From NCBI GenBank assembly GCA_947501695.1, contig CANMWO010000002.1, positions 699,327-763,326 of the forward strand: a DNA stretch of 64,000 bases, given 5' to 3'. Position numbers and translations under genes: made by a program. This DNA is from an uncultured Sphingomonadaceae bacterium (GTDB lineage Bacteria; Pseudomonadota; Alphaproteobacteria; Sphingomonadales; Sphingomonadaceae). The notes beneath the pieces are model-generated. The model was given only the letters and a program-made list of their open reading frames with translations. It was not told the origin of the DNA and did no database searches. Each line of letters opens with the position of its first letter. Position 1 is the stretch's first letter. Shown here piece by piece: positions 36,295-46,304 of this stretch.

Positions 36295-36849
36295 GTGGGA
36301 GCAGACACGATTAGCAAGCGCGATCAGATATTGGATATTGCAGAACGCGGCTATCGGCAGGGCGGCTTTGCGGGACTTAGCTTTCGCGACATTGCTGCTG
36401 CGCTGGATATGAAAAGCGCGTCCGTGCACTATCATTTTCCCCATAAGGAAGATCTCGGCAAGGCTGTGGTCGAGCGCTATACTGAAAACTTGCTGGATAG
36501 CCTGGGTGCGCCGGATTCAGCAGATGATACGGTAAGGGATCGTCTTGTCCGGCTAGTAGAGGCCTATCGTGCGGCCTTTGCCGAAGGAGAAAGCAGCTGC
36601 CTGTGTGCGGTATTAGGGTCGGTGAGCCCCCAATTGCCGCCCGCCGTGCAAGCAGCGGTGAACAGCTATTTCACGCGGCTGATGACATGGACAGAAACAG
36701 CTTTGGCGGGAGCGGAGCCAGCGACTAATCTCAACGCCTCTCATATCATTTCTGCCTTGCAAGGTGCGATGATCCTCTCGGTTGCCATGGGCGATGCCCG
36801 CTATCTCGATGAGGTTGCTGAGGACCTAGCTGAAAAGAGCCACGCTTAA
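36295..36849 (+). CDS. TetR-family transcriptional regulator
   Basis: A 184-residue repressor-like protein with GTG start. Helix-turn-helix: RDQILDIAERGYRQGGFAGL, FRDIAAALDMKSASVHYHF. The ligand domain carries a close cysteine pair (SSCLCAVLG), so a thiol-reactive or oxidising signal is possible. Two CCTATC/GATAGG inverted repeats precede it. The YeeE-type transporter gene begins at the base after its stop (TAAGTG), so translation is probably coupled. Confidence 0.92.
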   Translation: MGADTISKRDQILDIAERGYRQGGFAGLSFRDIAAALDMKSASVHYHFPHKEDLGKAVVERYTENLLDSLGAPDSADDTVRDRLVRLVEAYRAAFAEGESSCLCAVLGSVSPQLPPAVQAAVNSYFTRLMTWTETALAGAEPATNLNASHIISALQGAMILSVAMGDARYLDEVAEDLAEKSHA

Positions 36850-37806
36850 GTGACCGCATTCCTCATCATTCCTTTGGCTTTTCTGCTCGGCTTTTCGCTG
36901 GTTCGGGCTGCGACCTGTACGGTTGCGGCCACCATGCGCTGGGTTGGCGAGGGTAAGATGGACTGGTTATTCGGTTTGCTTGTTGTTGCTTCCTGGGCGG
37001 GGCTGGTGTTGTTTCTGTTACTGCAATATTCTGGTCGCGCACATATTCCGGTCGATATCGAAATTGGCTGGCAGCTGTTTTTCGGTGCGGCGATCATGGG
37101 GGTTGGCGCGCTCATCAATCGCGGCTGTTTTGTCGGCACGGTCGGCTATATTGGCGCAGGCAAGTTCAGCTATATCTTAACCTTTGTCGGTCTGGCGCTC
37201 GCCATGCTGTTACTGCGTGTCGATATGCTCAACCCCTTCGCCCCGGTGGTCATGACAGGACGGACTCCGATCGAAGGTAATATCGCCAAACAGGCCGTGT
37301 TGCTCGGTTTTGTTGTACTATCATTGCTCAGTCTGTGGCTGATCATTGCCAAGCGCAACATGGCCATGCTGGCGTTACTGACCATCGGAATCACAGCCGC
37401 TCTGATCTATGGCACGCGCCCGGAATGGTCCTACGCGGCGGTGCTCAACAGCCTGCTCGCTGGACAGGGCCTGTCTGTTGGCATGACCGTTGAGTTAGCG
37501 GTCATGGCCTTATTCGCCGGTGCGGTTTTCAGCAGCTGGCTCAAAAACAAATTTCACCCGCAATTCGGAACGTGGAAGCTGGCCGCTGCCAATCTGATTG
37601 GTGGATTCCTGATGGGCATTGGTGCAGCTGCCGTCCCGGGCGGCAATGATGTTTTGCTGCTGTGGACCGCACCTGGGCTGACGCTTTATGGCGCGGTGGC
37701 TTATCTGGTGATGATCGCGACCATTGCGGTTATGCTGAGGGCTATGCCCTATGCAACAAAAGCCCTTGCCCAGAGTCCGTTGTTCAAAAAAGCTACGCGC
37801 GAATGA
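36850..37806 (+). CDS. YeeE/YedE (TsuA-like) family membrane transporter
   Basis: The 318-residue membrane protein has about nine hydrophobic segments and the family's repeated cysteine/glycine motifs: VRAATCTVAATMR, GALINRGCFVGTVG and GIGAAAVPGGNDVL. Members move thiosulfate or related sulfur species into the cell. The start is GTG, abutting the tetR stop. Control together with a GST/bicupin operon suggests a role in sulfur or thiol chemistry. Its last 14 bases overlap the convergent asparaginase-domain gene. Confidence 0.9.
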   Translation: MTAFLIIPLAFLLGFSLVRAATCTVAATMRWVGEGKMDWLFGLLVVASWAGLVLFLLLQYSGRAHIPVDIEIGWQLFFGAAIMGVGALINRGCFVGTVGYIGAGKFSYILTFVGLALAMLLLRVDMLNPFAPVVMTGRTPIEGNIAKQAVLLGFVVLSLLSLWLIIAKRNMAMLALLTIGITAALIYGTRPEWSYAAVLNSLLAGQGLSVGMTVELAVMALFAGAVFSSWLKNKFHPQFGTWKLAAANLIGGFLMGIGAAAVPGGNDVLLLWTAPGLTLYGAVAYLVMIATIAVMLRAMPYATKALAQSPLFKKATRE

Positions 37807-38281
37807 AGCGGTGCGCGGCGCGATCCTTTTTGGTGGTCGCGGGATCGAATACCTCGCCGTTCATCGCGATATAAACCCCATGCGGTAATGTTTGCGTCGC
37901 AGCCAATGCAAAGCCGACATTAAATTCGGCATCGCTATTGCGTAGAGTTGCTGGCTGCATTGCACCCGTTAGCACAATGGTCTTATCCGTGATATCCGCC
38001 AGTACCATCCCGGTTTGCACCATAGTATCGGTGCCATGAGTCACGAGTATCTTGTCGGCATCACTGGCCGCCACGGCATCATGGATCGCCTGACGATCGT
38101 CATTCGTGAGTTCCAAACTGTCCTTGCGCATCAACTGCGTCACGCGGTGCGGAACATAGACATTATTTTCCGCCAATATATCCGGCAAGGGAGTCGGGCC
38201 GATATGATATTCCGATAATGCGTCGAAATAGATCTTGTCGATCGTGCCGCCGGTGGTGAAAATATCGATCATCAGGCGCAT
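37793..38281 (-). CDS. Asparaginase N-terminal-domain protein
   Basis: The 162-residue protein matches only the N-terminal half of L-asparaginases: DIFTTGGTIDK with the nucleophile Thr, VTHGTDTMVQTG with the second catalytic Thr-Asp, and VLTGAMQPA. The C-terminal domain that completes the active site in dimers is missing. Stand-alone domains of this size occur in proteobacteria, so it is probably intact. The upstream DUF3291 gene overlaps its start; a second ATG three codons in forms a TGATG coupling with that gene's stop. Activity is uncertain. Confidence 0.85.
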   Translation of the reverse strand: MRLMIDIFTTGGTIDKIYFDALSEYHIGPTPLPDILAENNVYVPHRVTQLMRKDSLELTNDDRQAIHDAVAASDADKILVTHGTDTMVQTGMVLADITDKTIVLTGAMQPATLRNSDAEFNVGFALAATQTLPHGVYIAMNGEVFDPATTKKDRAAHRFIRA

Positions 38282-38772
38282 TCATCCAGCACAGGTATGG
38301 CAGGCGTCCCGTCCGGAGCATCAAACGGCTGGCGAAAGGTGAAGGCATCTGCCGATGCATTATTCTTTTCCAGCAATTCGATTTTCTCCAAACCTTCTTC
38401 CACCGATGGAACATGGCCAATCGGAACCCACCATAAGGCTTGATAAGCCTCAATGTGCTCCGCCCATTCTTTGCGGCGGCGCATGATCGCAAGATGCTCG
38501 GGGTTTTTGTAAACAAAGTCACCAAGTGACTGGACATCTTCCCAGACCGACATATTTACGGCCAGACGCGGATCGTCCGGAACCGGATCAATATCGACAG
38601 CATCATTGCCCTCTCCCACCAACCGCCAGATAAATCCCGGTGCCTCGTCCGCCAGTGCGTTTACCGGATCGAGAGCATCCATAAAGTCAGCGTTGGCCGG
38701 ATGGTCTTTCTCCCGCTTGAAGCGCAGGATATTAATCTGTGCGAGATGATAGCCACTGATGCCGCTACTCAT
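38272..38772 (-). CDS. DUF3291 domain protein
   Basis: A 166-residue soluble protein of the DUF3291 family, related to antibiotic-biosynthesis monooxygenase-like alpha/beta barrels: YHLAQINILRFK at the N-terminus, FIWRLVGEGNDA, VNMSVWEDVQSLGDFVYKN and LWWVPIGHVPSVEEGLEKIE. Its start overlaps the lysK stop by four bases and its stop overlaps the next start, so it sits in a tightly coupled lysK operon. Biochemical role unknown. Confidence 0.9.
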   Translation of the reverse strand: MSSGISGYHLAQINILRFKREKDHPANADFMDALDPVNALADEAPGFIWRLVGEGNDAVDIDPVPDDPRLAVNMSVWEDVQSLGDFVYKNPEHLAIMRRRKEWAEHIEAYQALWWVPIGHVPSVEEGLEKIELLEKNNASADAFTFRQPFDAPDGTPAIPVLDECA

Positions 38773-40352
38773 AACAGGGCCTCCGCGATCAGCTTGCGCG
38801 TGTTGTCAACGCCATAGAGCGCAATAAAGCTGCCCATGCGTGGTCCCTGCGAGCTGCCGAGTAGGGTTTCATAAAGCGCCTTGAACCAGTCGCGCAGGTT
38901 ATCGAACCCGCCCTCTTTGCCGATCGTATAAACGATCGTCTGGATATCTTCGGCAGGCGCATCATCCGGCAATGCGCCCAGCTCGCTATCAAGCCTTTCC
39001 AACGCTGCGACTTCGACGCCTTCCGGCTTCCGGCGATGCAGCGTCGGCGCGATAAAATCTTTATGATAGGCCATGGCGTTGCCGATCAACTCATTCAGAT
39101 CAGGATATTTTTCCGGCGTCGCATCCGGTGCATATTGCCGCAAATAACCCCAGATTTGTTCGCGATCCGCATCACCCATCACACCAACAAGATTGAGAAG
39201 CAATCCGAAGGTCACCGGAATAATATCCTCGGGCACATCGCCGCCGTGAACATGGTGCGCAGCGTTACCGAGCTGTTTGTCCGGCGCTTGATCATGCCAG
39301 TTAGCCCTGAACTGAAAATATTCATCCACGGCTTTTGGGATCACGCCCATATGGAGCTGCTTGGCGGATTTCGGTTCGCGGTAAATATAGAAAGCGAGGC
39401 TGTTTTCAGAGCCATAGCGCAACCACTCGTCGAGGCTCAGGCCATTGCCCTTCGATTTGGAAATCTTCTCGCCTTTTTCATCAAGGAACATCTCGTAGAT
39501 GAGCCCGTCGGGCTTGCGCGCGCCGAGTACCTTGGCAATCTTGCCCGACTGCACGCCGCTGTCAGTCAGGTCCTTGCCATACATTTCATAGTCGACGCCC
39601 AAAGCCACCCAGCGCATTGCCCAGTCGACTTTCCATTGCAGCTTTGCACCGCCGGTAAGGGCATTGTGCTCAATCATTTCACCGTCATCTTCAAACCGGA
39701 CAATGCCCGCTTCCGCGTCGACAATCTCGACAGGTACCTGCAAGACATGACCGGTCTTAGGGCTGATCGGCAGGATAGGCGAATAAGTCGCCTGGCGTTC
39801 CTTGCCCAGCGTAGGTAACATGATGTCCAATATCTGCTGATTACGCGCCAGCACCAGTTTTAACGTCTCGTCAAACGCACCGCTTTGATATTGCTCGGTC
39901 GATGAGATGAATTCATAATCAAAACCGAAACGGTCCAGAAACTCGCGCAGCATCGCATTGTTATGGGCAGCGAAGCTATCATATTCAGTGTCGAAGGGGT
40001 TCGGCACTTGCGTCAATGGCTTGTGCAAATGCTCCGCTAACATATCCTGATTGGGGACATTGGTGGGCACTTTGCGAAATCCGTCCATATCATCAGAAAA
40101 GGCGATCAGCCGCGTCGGGTTACCGGTCAGCACTTCATAAGCGCGCCGCACCATCGTGGTGCGCAACACTTCATTGAACGTCCCGATATGCGGCAGGCCC
40201 GAGGGGCCATAGCCAGTTTCGAACAGCATCGGCTCGCCACCGGGTTTCGGTGCAGGCGCGCCACGCTCACCGCGATAGCGTTTGAGCAATTTGCGGGCTT
40301 CTTCAAACGGCCATGCTTTGGATTGCTGTGCAGCTTCACGATAGTCGGTCAC
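38769..40352 (-). CDS. lysK: Class I lysyl-tRNA synthetase
   Basis: Charges tRNA-Lys in the cytoplasm. The 527-residue enzyme is the class I (archaeal and alphaproteobacterial) type, with the HIGH-like motif SGLPHIGTFNEVLRTTM and the KMSKS-like KISKSKGNGL. The C-terminal helical anticodon-binding region is in place, and the length fits. Leads the operon with DUF3291 and the asparaginase-domain gene. A class I enzyme replacing the usual class II LysRS is common in this class of bacteria. Confidence 0.96.
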   Translation of the reverse strand: MTDYREAAQQSKAWPFEEARKLLKRYRGERGAPAPKPGGEPMLFETGYGPSGLPHIGTFNEVLRTTMVRRAYEVLTGNPTRLIAFSDDMDGFRKVPTNVPNQDMLAEHLHKPLTQVPNPFDTEYDSFAAHNNAMLREFLDRFGFDYEFISSTEQYQSGAFDETLKLVLARNQQILDIMLPTLGKERQATYSPILPISPKTGHVLQVPVEIVDAEAGIVRFEDDGEMIEHNALTGGAKLQWKVDWAMRWVALGVDYEMYGKDLTDSGVQSGKIAKVLGARKPDGLIYEMFLDEKGEKISKSKGNGLSLDEWLRYGSENSLAFYIYREPKSAKQLHMGVIPKAVDEYFQFRANWHDQAPDKQLGNAAHHVHGGDVPEDIIPVTFGLLLNLVGVMGDADREQIWGYLRQYAPDATPEKYPDLNELIGNAMAYHKDFIAPTLHRRKPEGVEVAALERLDSELGALPDDAPAEDIQTIVYTIGKEGGFDNLRDWFKALYETLLGSSQGPRMGSFIALYGVDNTRKLIAEALL

Positions 40353-40464
40353 GATATGATAGTCCTGTTAAATGGTTTGCGTCGTTTATTTTGCTTGGTT
40401 CTGCGCCAATAGTAGCATTACCGTCTATAGCAAGTTAGAACAGCACAAAAGCAGGAGATTTCAA

Positions 40465-41046
40465 ATGGGTGCATTGATCGCGGGCGTGTTGCTTTGGAGC
40501 GTCGTTCATCTTGTCAAATCGGTAGCGCCGGGCCTTAGAACCGCCATAAGAGCAAAGACTGGAGAGGGGCCGCATCAGGGGCTTGTCGCATTGCTGATCG
40601 TCACATCAATAGCGCTGATGATTTATGGCTGGCGCACGGCGCAATATGAATTTGTATATGATCCGCCAACCTGGAGTCGGCATCTCAATATGTTGCTGAT
40701 GGTGTTTGCGATTTTCTTGTTTGGTGCAGCTCAAGGCAAATCAAAGATCAAACAGGTCATCCGCCATCCGATGCTGACCGGCATGCTGATCTGGGCAAGC
40801 GGCCATTTAATTGCCAATGGCGACAGCAGATCAGTAGTCTTATTTGGCGGACTCGGTCTTTGGGCGCTGGTTTCGCTATTTACCGTCTCGCGCAACGAAG
40901 GTGCTTGGGTGAAACCCACAGAAACGGCGACGGTCGGACGCGAGATATTGAGTATTGTAATCGCTCTGGTGCTTTATATCGTCCTGTTCGGAATGCATCG
41001 TTTCTATGCCGGTGTGGCTCTTGCCGGTCCGAACGCACCCGGATGA
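40465..41046 (+). CDS. NnrU family membrane protein
   Basis: The 193-residue inner-membrane protein has about six hydrophobic segments. Family signature: VHLVKSVAPGLR at the start, IRHPMLTGMLIWASGHLIAN in the middle, and VLYIVLFGMHRFYAGVAL at the end. NnrU was first named beside nitric-oxide genes, but many bacteria carry it without denitrification; no such genes are near. ATG 40465 has AGGAG eight bases upstream and replaces the longer open frame from 40372. Confidence 0.9.
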   Translation: MGALIAGVLLWSVVHLVKSVAPGLRTAIRAKTGEGPHQGLVALLIVTSIALMIYGWRTAQYEFVYDPPTWSRHLNMLLMVFAIFLFGAAQGKSKIKQVIRHPMLTGMLIWASGHLIANGDSRSVVLFGGLGLWALVSLFTVSRNEGAWVKPTETATVGREILSIVIALVLYIVLFGMHRFYAGVALAGPNAPG

Positions 41047-41069
41047 CTATGAACGGAAAAATGTAAAAT

Positions 41070-43841
41070 TTGACTGACCACACGCTCCCCTTTCCCGCAT
41101 TGCATGCCAGCCATAGCGGCATCTGGATTTGCGGCAGCGATGGTGTATCCCGCGCCATTGGCAAGGGCGAGGCCATTGGCTGCGTCGCCGAGACCCCGCA
41201 TATCCTATTAAACGCGCCGCTTATGGGACAACGTTTGGGCTATCCCGACCTATCCGGTCTCGACTTGCTAGAGCTATTTGCGTTCATCCATCCGGCACAA
41301 TTTGTGGTTCCGACCTCTGCAGGCTTAGCCAAGACGTTGGGGCTGGAACCAGCGGAGCAGGAAGCGGATATTGCAAAGCTCTATCGTTTAGCTGCGGGTC
41401 ATTTATTGACCGGATTACAAGCGCCACATTGGACGGAGCGCGAAGGCGCCTGGAGCAGCGCGCAGGCGCTCTATCGCTTGCGCTGGCCGTGGGCTGGGGA
41501 AGTGTCCAAACGCCTCAAAAAACCGGACGAAGCCGAACGCTGGCTGTTTTCCAAGCTAGAAGAATGGGAGGAAGAAACCCCGCGCCCCGCTCCGCGATCC
41601 ATAACGATGGAGGAAAGCGCGACCTTGACGAGGTTGGGCGACTTAACTGGTGAGGGATCTGAGGAGCGCGCGGGCCAAAAAAGCTATGCGGCCGCCGTCG
41701 CCAAGATATTCAACCCGCGCCGCGTGAAGGGCGCGCCCAATATGCTGCTAGCCGAGGCGGGCACCGGTATTGGCAAGACATTGGGTTATCTTGCGCCCGC
41801 GTCGCTTTGGTCGGCGAAGGCTGGTGGTGCGGTGTGGATTTCCACCTTCACCAAAGCCTTACAACGACAGCTCGACCGCGAAACGCGACGTATTTATCCC
41901 GACGAGGAAACATTCCGGAAGAAGGTTGTCGTCCGCAAAGGCCGTGAAAATTACCTCTGCCTGCTCAATCTGGAAGATGCTCTGCAAGGCGGCTTTGCCG
42001 GACGGGCAGCGATACTCGCCCATCTGATCGCGCGCTGGGCCGCCTATTCAAAAGATGGCGACATGGTCGGTGGCGACCTGCCTGGCTGGCTCACCACTTT
42101 GTTCCGCCGTAACGGTGCGACGGCGCTGACCGATAGGCGCGGCGAGTGCGTCTATGCAGGCTGCCCGCATTACCGAAAATGCTTCATCGAAAAATCCAGC
42201 CGCGCCAGCCAGCAGGCGGATATTGTTATCGCCAATCACGCGCTGGTCATGGTCAATGCTGCACGCGGGCGAGAGCAGCAGAATGCCCCAACCCGTTTGA
42301 TTTTCGACGAAGGCCATCATCTATTCGACGCGGCGGATAGCATGTTTGCCGCACGGCTGTCGGGTCAGGAAGCCATTGAGATCCGCCGCTGGGTGATCGG
42401 ACCGGAAAGCAAGAATCGTGGACGGCGTCGCGGTCTCGCCGCACGGCTAGCCGATCTGGCCTCTTATGATGATGAAGGTGGCCGCGCGATAGAAAGCGCG
42501 CGCCATGCCGCAGAAGCCATGCCGAGCGATGGCTGGCTGCAGCGATTGTCGGAAAGCGAGCCCTTTGGACCGGTTGAAGCCTTGCTGGGTGAGGTGCGCA
42601 ACATGGTCTTCGCCCGCGACGAGAGCCAGAGCGCGGATGCAGGCTATGGGCTCGAAACCGAACTCACCGATGTCCAAGGCCCGATGATCGACGCAGTCGC
42701 CAATGCGGCGCAAGCGATTGACGCCTTGCTCAAGCCATTGGTCCGGCTTGGCCAGCGGATAGAGCATCTGATCGAGGAAGGCCCTGACTGGATGGATGCG
42801 CCCGCCCGCGCTCGGATGGAAGGGGCTTTGTCGAGTCTCGGCTGGCGCTGCGATACGTTGTCCGGCTGGCTCGCTTTGCTGTCACGCATCGGCGGTCCGG
42901 CTGATCCTGACTTTGTTGATTGGCTAATGATCGATCGATTTGAAGGCCGCGAATATGACATTGGCATCTGTCGCCATTGGCTTGACCCGACCATTCCGGT
43001 GACAGAGGTAGTCACCAAACCAGCCCACGGCCTGATGATCACATCGGCCACGCTGAAAGGCGGTGGTGATTGGGAGACGGCACGGGCACGCAGCGGCGCG
43101 GTGCATCTCGATCAGGCGGTGCAGGAATTTGAGGTACCGAGCCCGTTTAACTATGCAGAACAAGCCAAGGTCATCATCGTCACCGATGTGAAACGCGGTG
43201 ACATGGCCGGGCTGGCCGGAGCCTATGCACAGCTGATCGAAGCGTCCGGTGGTGGCACGCTGGGATTGTTCACCGCGATCCGGAGACTACGCACCGTCTA
43301 TGTGCGGATTGCCGACCGGATGGCGCAAAGCGGCCTGCCGATTTATGCGCAGCATGTCGATCCGATTGATACAGGCACGCTCGTCGATATTTTTCGTGAT
43401 GATCCTAAGGCCAGCCTGCTGGGGACCGATGCGCTGCGCGACGGCGTAGATGTGCCGGGCCGCAGCTTGCGCCTTGTTGTCATGGAATCCGTGCCATGGC
43501 CGCGCCCTGATATCCTGCACAAGGCCCGTAAACTGGCCGGTGGAGGAACCGCCTATGACGACCGCATCATCCGCGCGCGGCTGGCCCAAGCCTTTGGCCG
43601 AATCATCCGCCGCGCCGATGATCACGGGCATTTTGTGATATTGTCATCTGCCTTCCCGTCCCGCCTGCTATCCGCTTTTCCCAAGGACACACCGGTGGAA
43701 CGGATGCCGCTGGATCAAGCCCTCGCCGAAATAAAAGCAGCTAAACCCGAAACTGTGAAATCCAGTCTTTCCCCTGACATATCTTTAGGGCATGACGCTG
43801 CGCTGAGGGACGAAATTCGGGATAAATCGGGCGGCATATGA
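41070..43841 (+). CDS. DinG/Rad3-type Fe-S DNA helicase
   Basis: A 923-residue superfamily 2 helicase. Walker A is EAGTGIGKT (about 229-237), the iron-sulfur cysteines are Cys297, Cys360, Cys365 and Cys371, and motif II is IFDEGHHLF. C-terminal motifs include MITSATLKGG, GTDALRDGVDVPG and QAFGRIIRRADDHG. About 200 residues precede the helicase core. Part of that region (SGLDLLELFAFIHPAQ) recalls the DnaQ-like exonuclease of some DinG proteins, but I see no catalytic acids. Translation appears to begin at TTG 41070. The next gene overlaps its stop by four bases. Confidence 0.9.
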   Translation: MTDHTLPFPALHASHSGIWICGSDGVSRAIGKGEAIGCVAETPHILLNAPLMGQRLGYPDLSGLDLLELFAFIHPAQFVVPTSAGLAKTLGLEPAEQEADIAKLYRLAAGHLLTGLQAPHWTEREGAWSSAQALYRLRWPWAGEVSKRLKKPDEAERWLFSKLEEWEEETPRPAPRSITMEESATLTRLGDLTGEGSEERAGQKSYAAAVAKIFNPRRVKGAPNMLLAEAGTGIGKTLGYLAPASLWSAKAGGAVWISTFTKALQRQLDRETRRIYPDEETFRKKVVVRKGRENYLCLLNLEDALQGGFAGRAAILAHLIARWAAYSKDGDMVGGDLPGWLTTLFRRNGATALTDRRGECVYAGCPHYRKCFIEKSSRASQQADIVIANHALVMVNAARGREQQNAPTRLIFDEGHHLFDAADSMFAARLSGQEAIEIRRWVIGPESKNRGRRRGLAARLADLASYDDEGGRAIESARHAAEAMPSDGWLQRLSESEPFGPVEALLGEVRNMVFARDESQSADAGYGLETELTDVQGPMIDAVANAAQAIDALLKPLVRLGQRIEHLIEEGPDWMDAPARARMEGALSSLGWRCDTLSGWLALLSRIGGPADPDFVDWLMIDRFEGREYDIGICRHWLDPTIPVTEVVTKPAHGLMITSATLKGGGDWETARARSGAVHLDQAVQEFEVPSPFNYAEQAKVIIVTDVKRGDMAGLAGAYAQLIEASGGGTLGLFTAIRRLRTVYVRIADRMAQSGLPIYAQHVDPIDTGTLVDIFRDDPKASLLGTDALRDGVDVPGRSLRLVVMESVPWPRPDILHKARKLAGGGTAYDDRIIRARLAQAFGRIIRRADDHGHFVILSSAFPSRLLSAFPKDTPVERMPLDQALAEIKAAKPETVKSSLSPDISLGHDAALRDEIRDKSGGI

Positions 43842-44380
43842 AAAAACTGACACTTTTACGGCACGCAAAGTCCAGTTGGGATGATGCCGTCACCCGCGAT
43901 TTTGATCGGCCACTCAACGAAAAAGGCAAACGTGCCGCCGCCATTATCGGCAAGTTTATCAAGCGCAATGGCCTTGCCTTTGATCAAGTTCTTGCCTCCC
44001 CTGCCGTTCGGGTTATCGAAACATTGGAACAAGTGGAACCAGCAAGCGGTTTGTCTTTCGAACCGCAATGGGACCGCAAAATCTACCTCGCCTCTTCGGT
44101 CACTTTGATGGATGTGCTGCGCGGTGCCAAGGCAGATGCGGATCATGTCCTGATGGTCGGTCATAATCCTGGCCTCGAAGACCTAATCTTTGATCTGGTA
44201 CCCGACGATGGCTCATCCGAAGCGCGCGGCGCGGTCGAGGTTAAATATCCTACTGCTGCGTTGGCCGAGCTCAGTCTCAAGATTGAAAATTGGTCAGACA
44301 TTCAAGACAGCTGCGGGACGCTGGACCGGTTTACCCGACCCCGTGACCTCGATCCGGAATTGGGTCCGGACTATATTTAG
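43838..44380 (+). CDS. SixA-like histidine phosphatase
   Basis: The 180-residue phosphatase has the RHG-type motif as LTLLRHAKSSWDD (phospho-acceptor His), Arg in ASPAVRVIETLEQ and the second His in MVGHNPGLEDL. This is the SixA subgroup, which dephosphorylates His-containing phosphotransfer domains in E. coli. Here a target is not evident. ATGA overlap with the helicase gene shows co-transcription. Confidence 0.93.
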   Translation: MKKLTLLRHAKSSWDDAVTRDFDRPLNEKGKRAAAIIGKFIKRNGLAFDQVLASPAVRVIETLEQVEPASGLSFEPQWDRKIYLASSVTLMDVLRGAKADADHVLMVGHNPGLEDLIFDLVPDDGSSEARGAVEVKYPTAALAELSLKIENWSDIQDSCGTLDRFTRPRDLDPELGPDYI

Positions 44381-44446
44381 CTGATCGTTTAAGTCACATC
44401 TTAATATTAAGGCGCAAGTTAAGGCCGCGGAACAGCATGACCATAG

Positions 44447-46204
44447 CTAGCTGCGCACCAACCGCCCTGGTCGGGCTCCGGTATCTGTGTCATTTTCACG
44501 AATTTTAGTTCCATTACAATAGGTTGCTATATAGCCGGTGACAGGCTGCATCACACGGGTTCCGCCAGCTGGCAAGTCTTTATAAGCCACCGGCGAAGCT
44601 ACGCTGAGCTTGTTAAAATCGATCACGTTGATATCAGCGCGCTTGCCGATCTCAAGAGAACCGCGATCATCAAATCCGTAGAGGGCCGCATTGCGGGCCG
44701 TTTGTTTGTGCACCAGAAATTCAAGCGGAAGACGCTCTCCCTTCTTACGATCGCGCGCCCAATAGGAAAGTTGCGTTGTCGGCATAGTGGCATCGCAAAT
44801 AAGGGTCACATGAGCCCCTGCGTCGCTTAGACCGGTGACAGTCTCTGGATGCTCCAACAGCTCCCGCAATACTTCCATTCCCTTGGGCAGATTGGCGGCA
44901 CTTAAAGAACAGAATCGCGTCCCGTCATCCTCCAGCATCCAGTCATAAAGATATTCCAAAGGCTCGCGACCCTCGGCTTTGGCAAGACTACCGATGGTTT
45001 CATCTGGTCCGGCCTCATAGTCCACCGGATCTGCTAGAGGATATAATATACCAGCGCCCCGACCGAGCAATGCCGAGATATTTTCCATGCTACCCGGGGC
45101 TTCATGTTTAATTTCCTTTTCCGACAGCAACGCCTGTTTCACTTGCGGGTCGCGCATGGCTGCGACCCTCTCGATCAGTGGCAAATCGGCAAGGCTATCC
45201 AGATATGTAGGTTTGCGCATGAACGGATGGTAGCTGCTTAAACCCGTCAAATAGCCGATCAGACGCGATGGAACTTGGGGATGCAATTTAGCGCCATTAT
45301 CGTTGGCTTCTTTCGCCATTACCAAAGTTTTGCGCCACAAATCGGGCTCATAATCGGGCGACTGGACCAGGGTGAATGTAACGGGCCTGCCGCTCGTCAC
45401 AGAAATGTTTCGCATCATGGCATGCTCTTGTTCAGGCGTACTCCTTTCGCCGCCCAGATGTTCAAGCTTGCCTACGGTTCCGGCTGGGATGAGTTCAAAC
45501 ACACCTTTGTTAAGCCTGCCCATCGCGCCGGCAATACTCAGTAGTTCTTCTTCCGGAGCAAAGGTTCCGGGAACTTCAGTACCCCAGAGCGAGCGATGAC
45601 CGATCGTACGCGATGTACTAAAACCCACAGCCCCGGCTTCGATCGCGTTACCGACAATCTGAGCCATGGAATCAATTTCTTCGGCGGTCGCATCCTTATT
45701 CTCTTTGCCACGCTCGCCCATTACGTAGTAGCGGACCGCGCCGTGTGGGATTTGGGCAGCAACATCAATCGCAAATTCGCGACCCGCAATATAGTCCATA
45801 TATTCGGGAAAACTTTCCCATTGTCCCCATTCTATACCTTCATAAAGAGCGGTGCCGGGAATATCCTCCACACCTTCCATAAGTTCGATCAGGGTTTTCT
45901 CTTCGCCTGATTTGACGGGCGCAAAACCCACACCGCAATTACCCATAACCACAGTGGTCGCGCCATTATGGGAAGACGGAGCGAGTTCGGTATCCCAACT
46001 TACCTGGCCATCATAATGGGTGTGAACGTCCACCCATCCCGGGGTGACGATAGCGCCCGCCGCATTCAGCGTTTCCTTGGCCGGACCAGAAATCTGACTG
46101 CCGACCTCTGCAATCAAACCGTCCTGAATGGCAATATCCCCAACATAGGGCTCACCGCCAAGCCCGTCGACAATCATGCCGCCTGTGATGATGGTGTCGA
46201 ACAT
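44447..46204 (-). CDS. D-aminoacylase-like amidohydrolase
   Basis: The 585-residue cytoplasmic amidohydrolase is of the N-acyl-D-amino-acid deacylase type. The metal-binding opening is [15 protein letters not shown], followed by [12 protein letters not shown] (Cys ligand), [14 protein letters not shown] with the catalytic Asp, and the closing [19 protein letters not shown] lies seven bases upstream of the ATG. It stands alone on the minus strand. Related enzymes act on D-amino acid derivatives or cyclic ureas, so the substrate is open. Confidence 0.92.
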   Translation of the reverse strand: MFDTIITGGMIVDGLGGEPYVGDIAIQDGLIAEVGSQISGPAKETLNAAGAIVTPGWVDVHTHYDGQVSWDTELAPSSHNGATTVVMGNCGVGFAPVKSGEEKTLIELMEGVEDIPGTALYEGIEWGQWESFPEYMDYIAGREFAIDVAAQIPHGAVRYYVMGERGKENKDATAEEIDSMAQIVGNAIEAGAVGFSTSRTIGHRSLWGTEVPGTFAPEEELLSIAGAMGRLNKGVFELIPAGTVGKLEHLGGERSTPEQEHAMMRNISVTSGRPVTFTLVQSPDYEPDLWRKTLVMAKEANDNGAKLHPQVPSRLIGYLTGLSSYHPFMRKPTYLDSLADLPLIERVAAMRDPQVKQALLSEKEIKHEAPGSMENISALLGRGAGILYPLADPVDYEAGPDETIGSLAKAEGREPLEYLYDWMLEDDGTRFCSLSAANLPKGMEVLRELLEHPETVTGLSDAGAHVTLICDATMPTTQLSYWARDRKKGERLPLEFLVHKQTARNAALYGFDDRGSLEIGKRADINVIDFNKLSVASPVAYKDLPAGGTRVMQPVTGYIATYCNGTKIRENDTDTGARPGRLVRS

Positions 46205-46304
46205 AATTTATCTCCGGATAAAAGGAGAATTAGATGTATGATTTAGGACAAGCTTTGCCCACTATTGGATTTGAGGGCCGGTTAGATAGAGTAGTTACTG
46301 CCGG

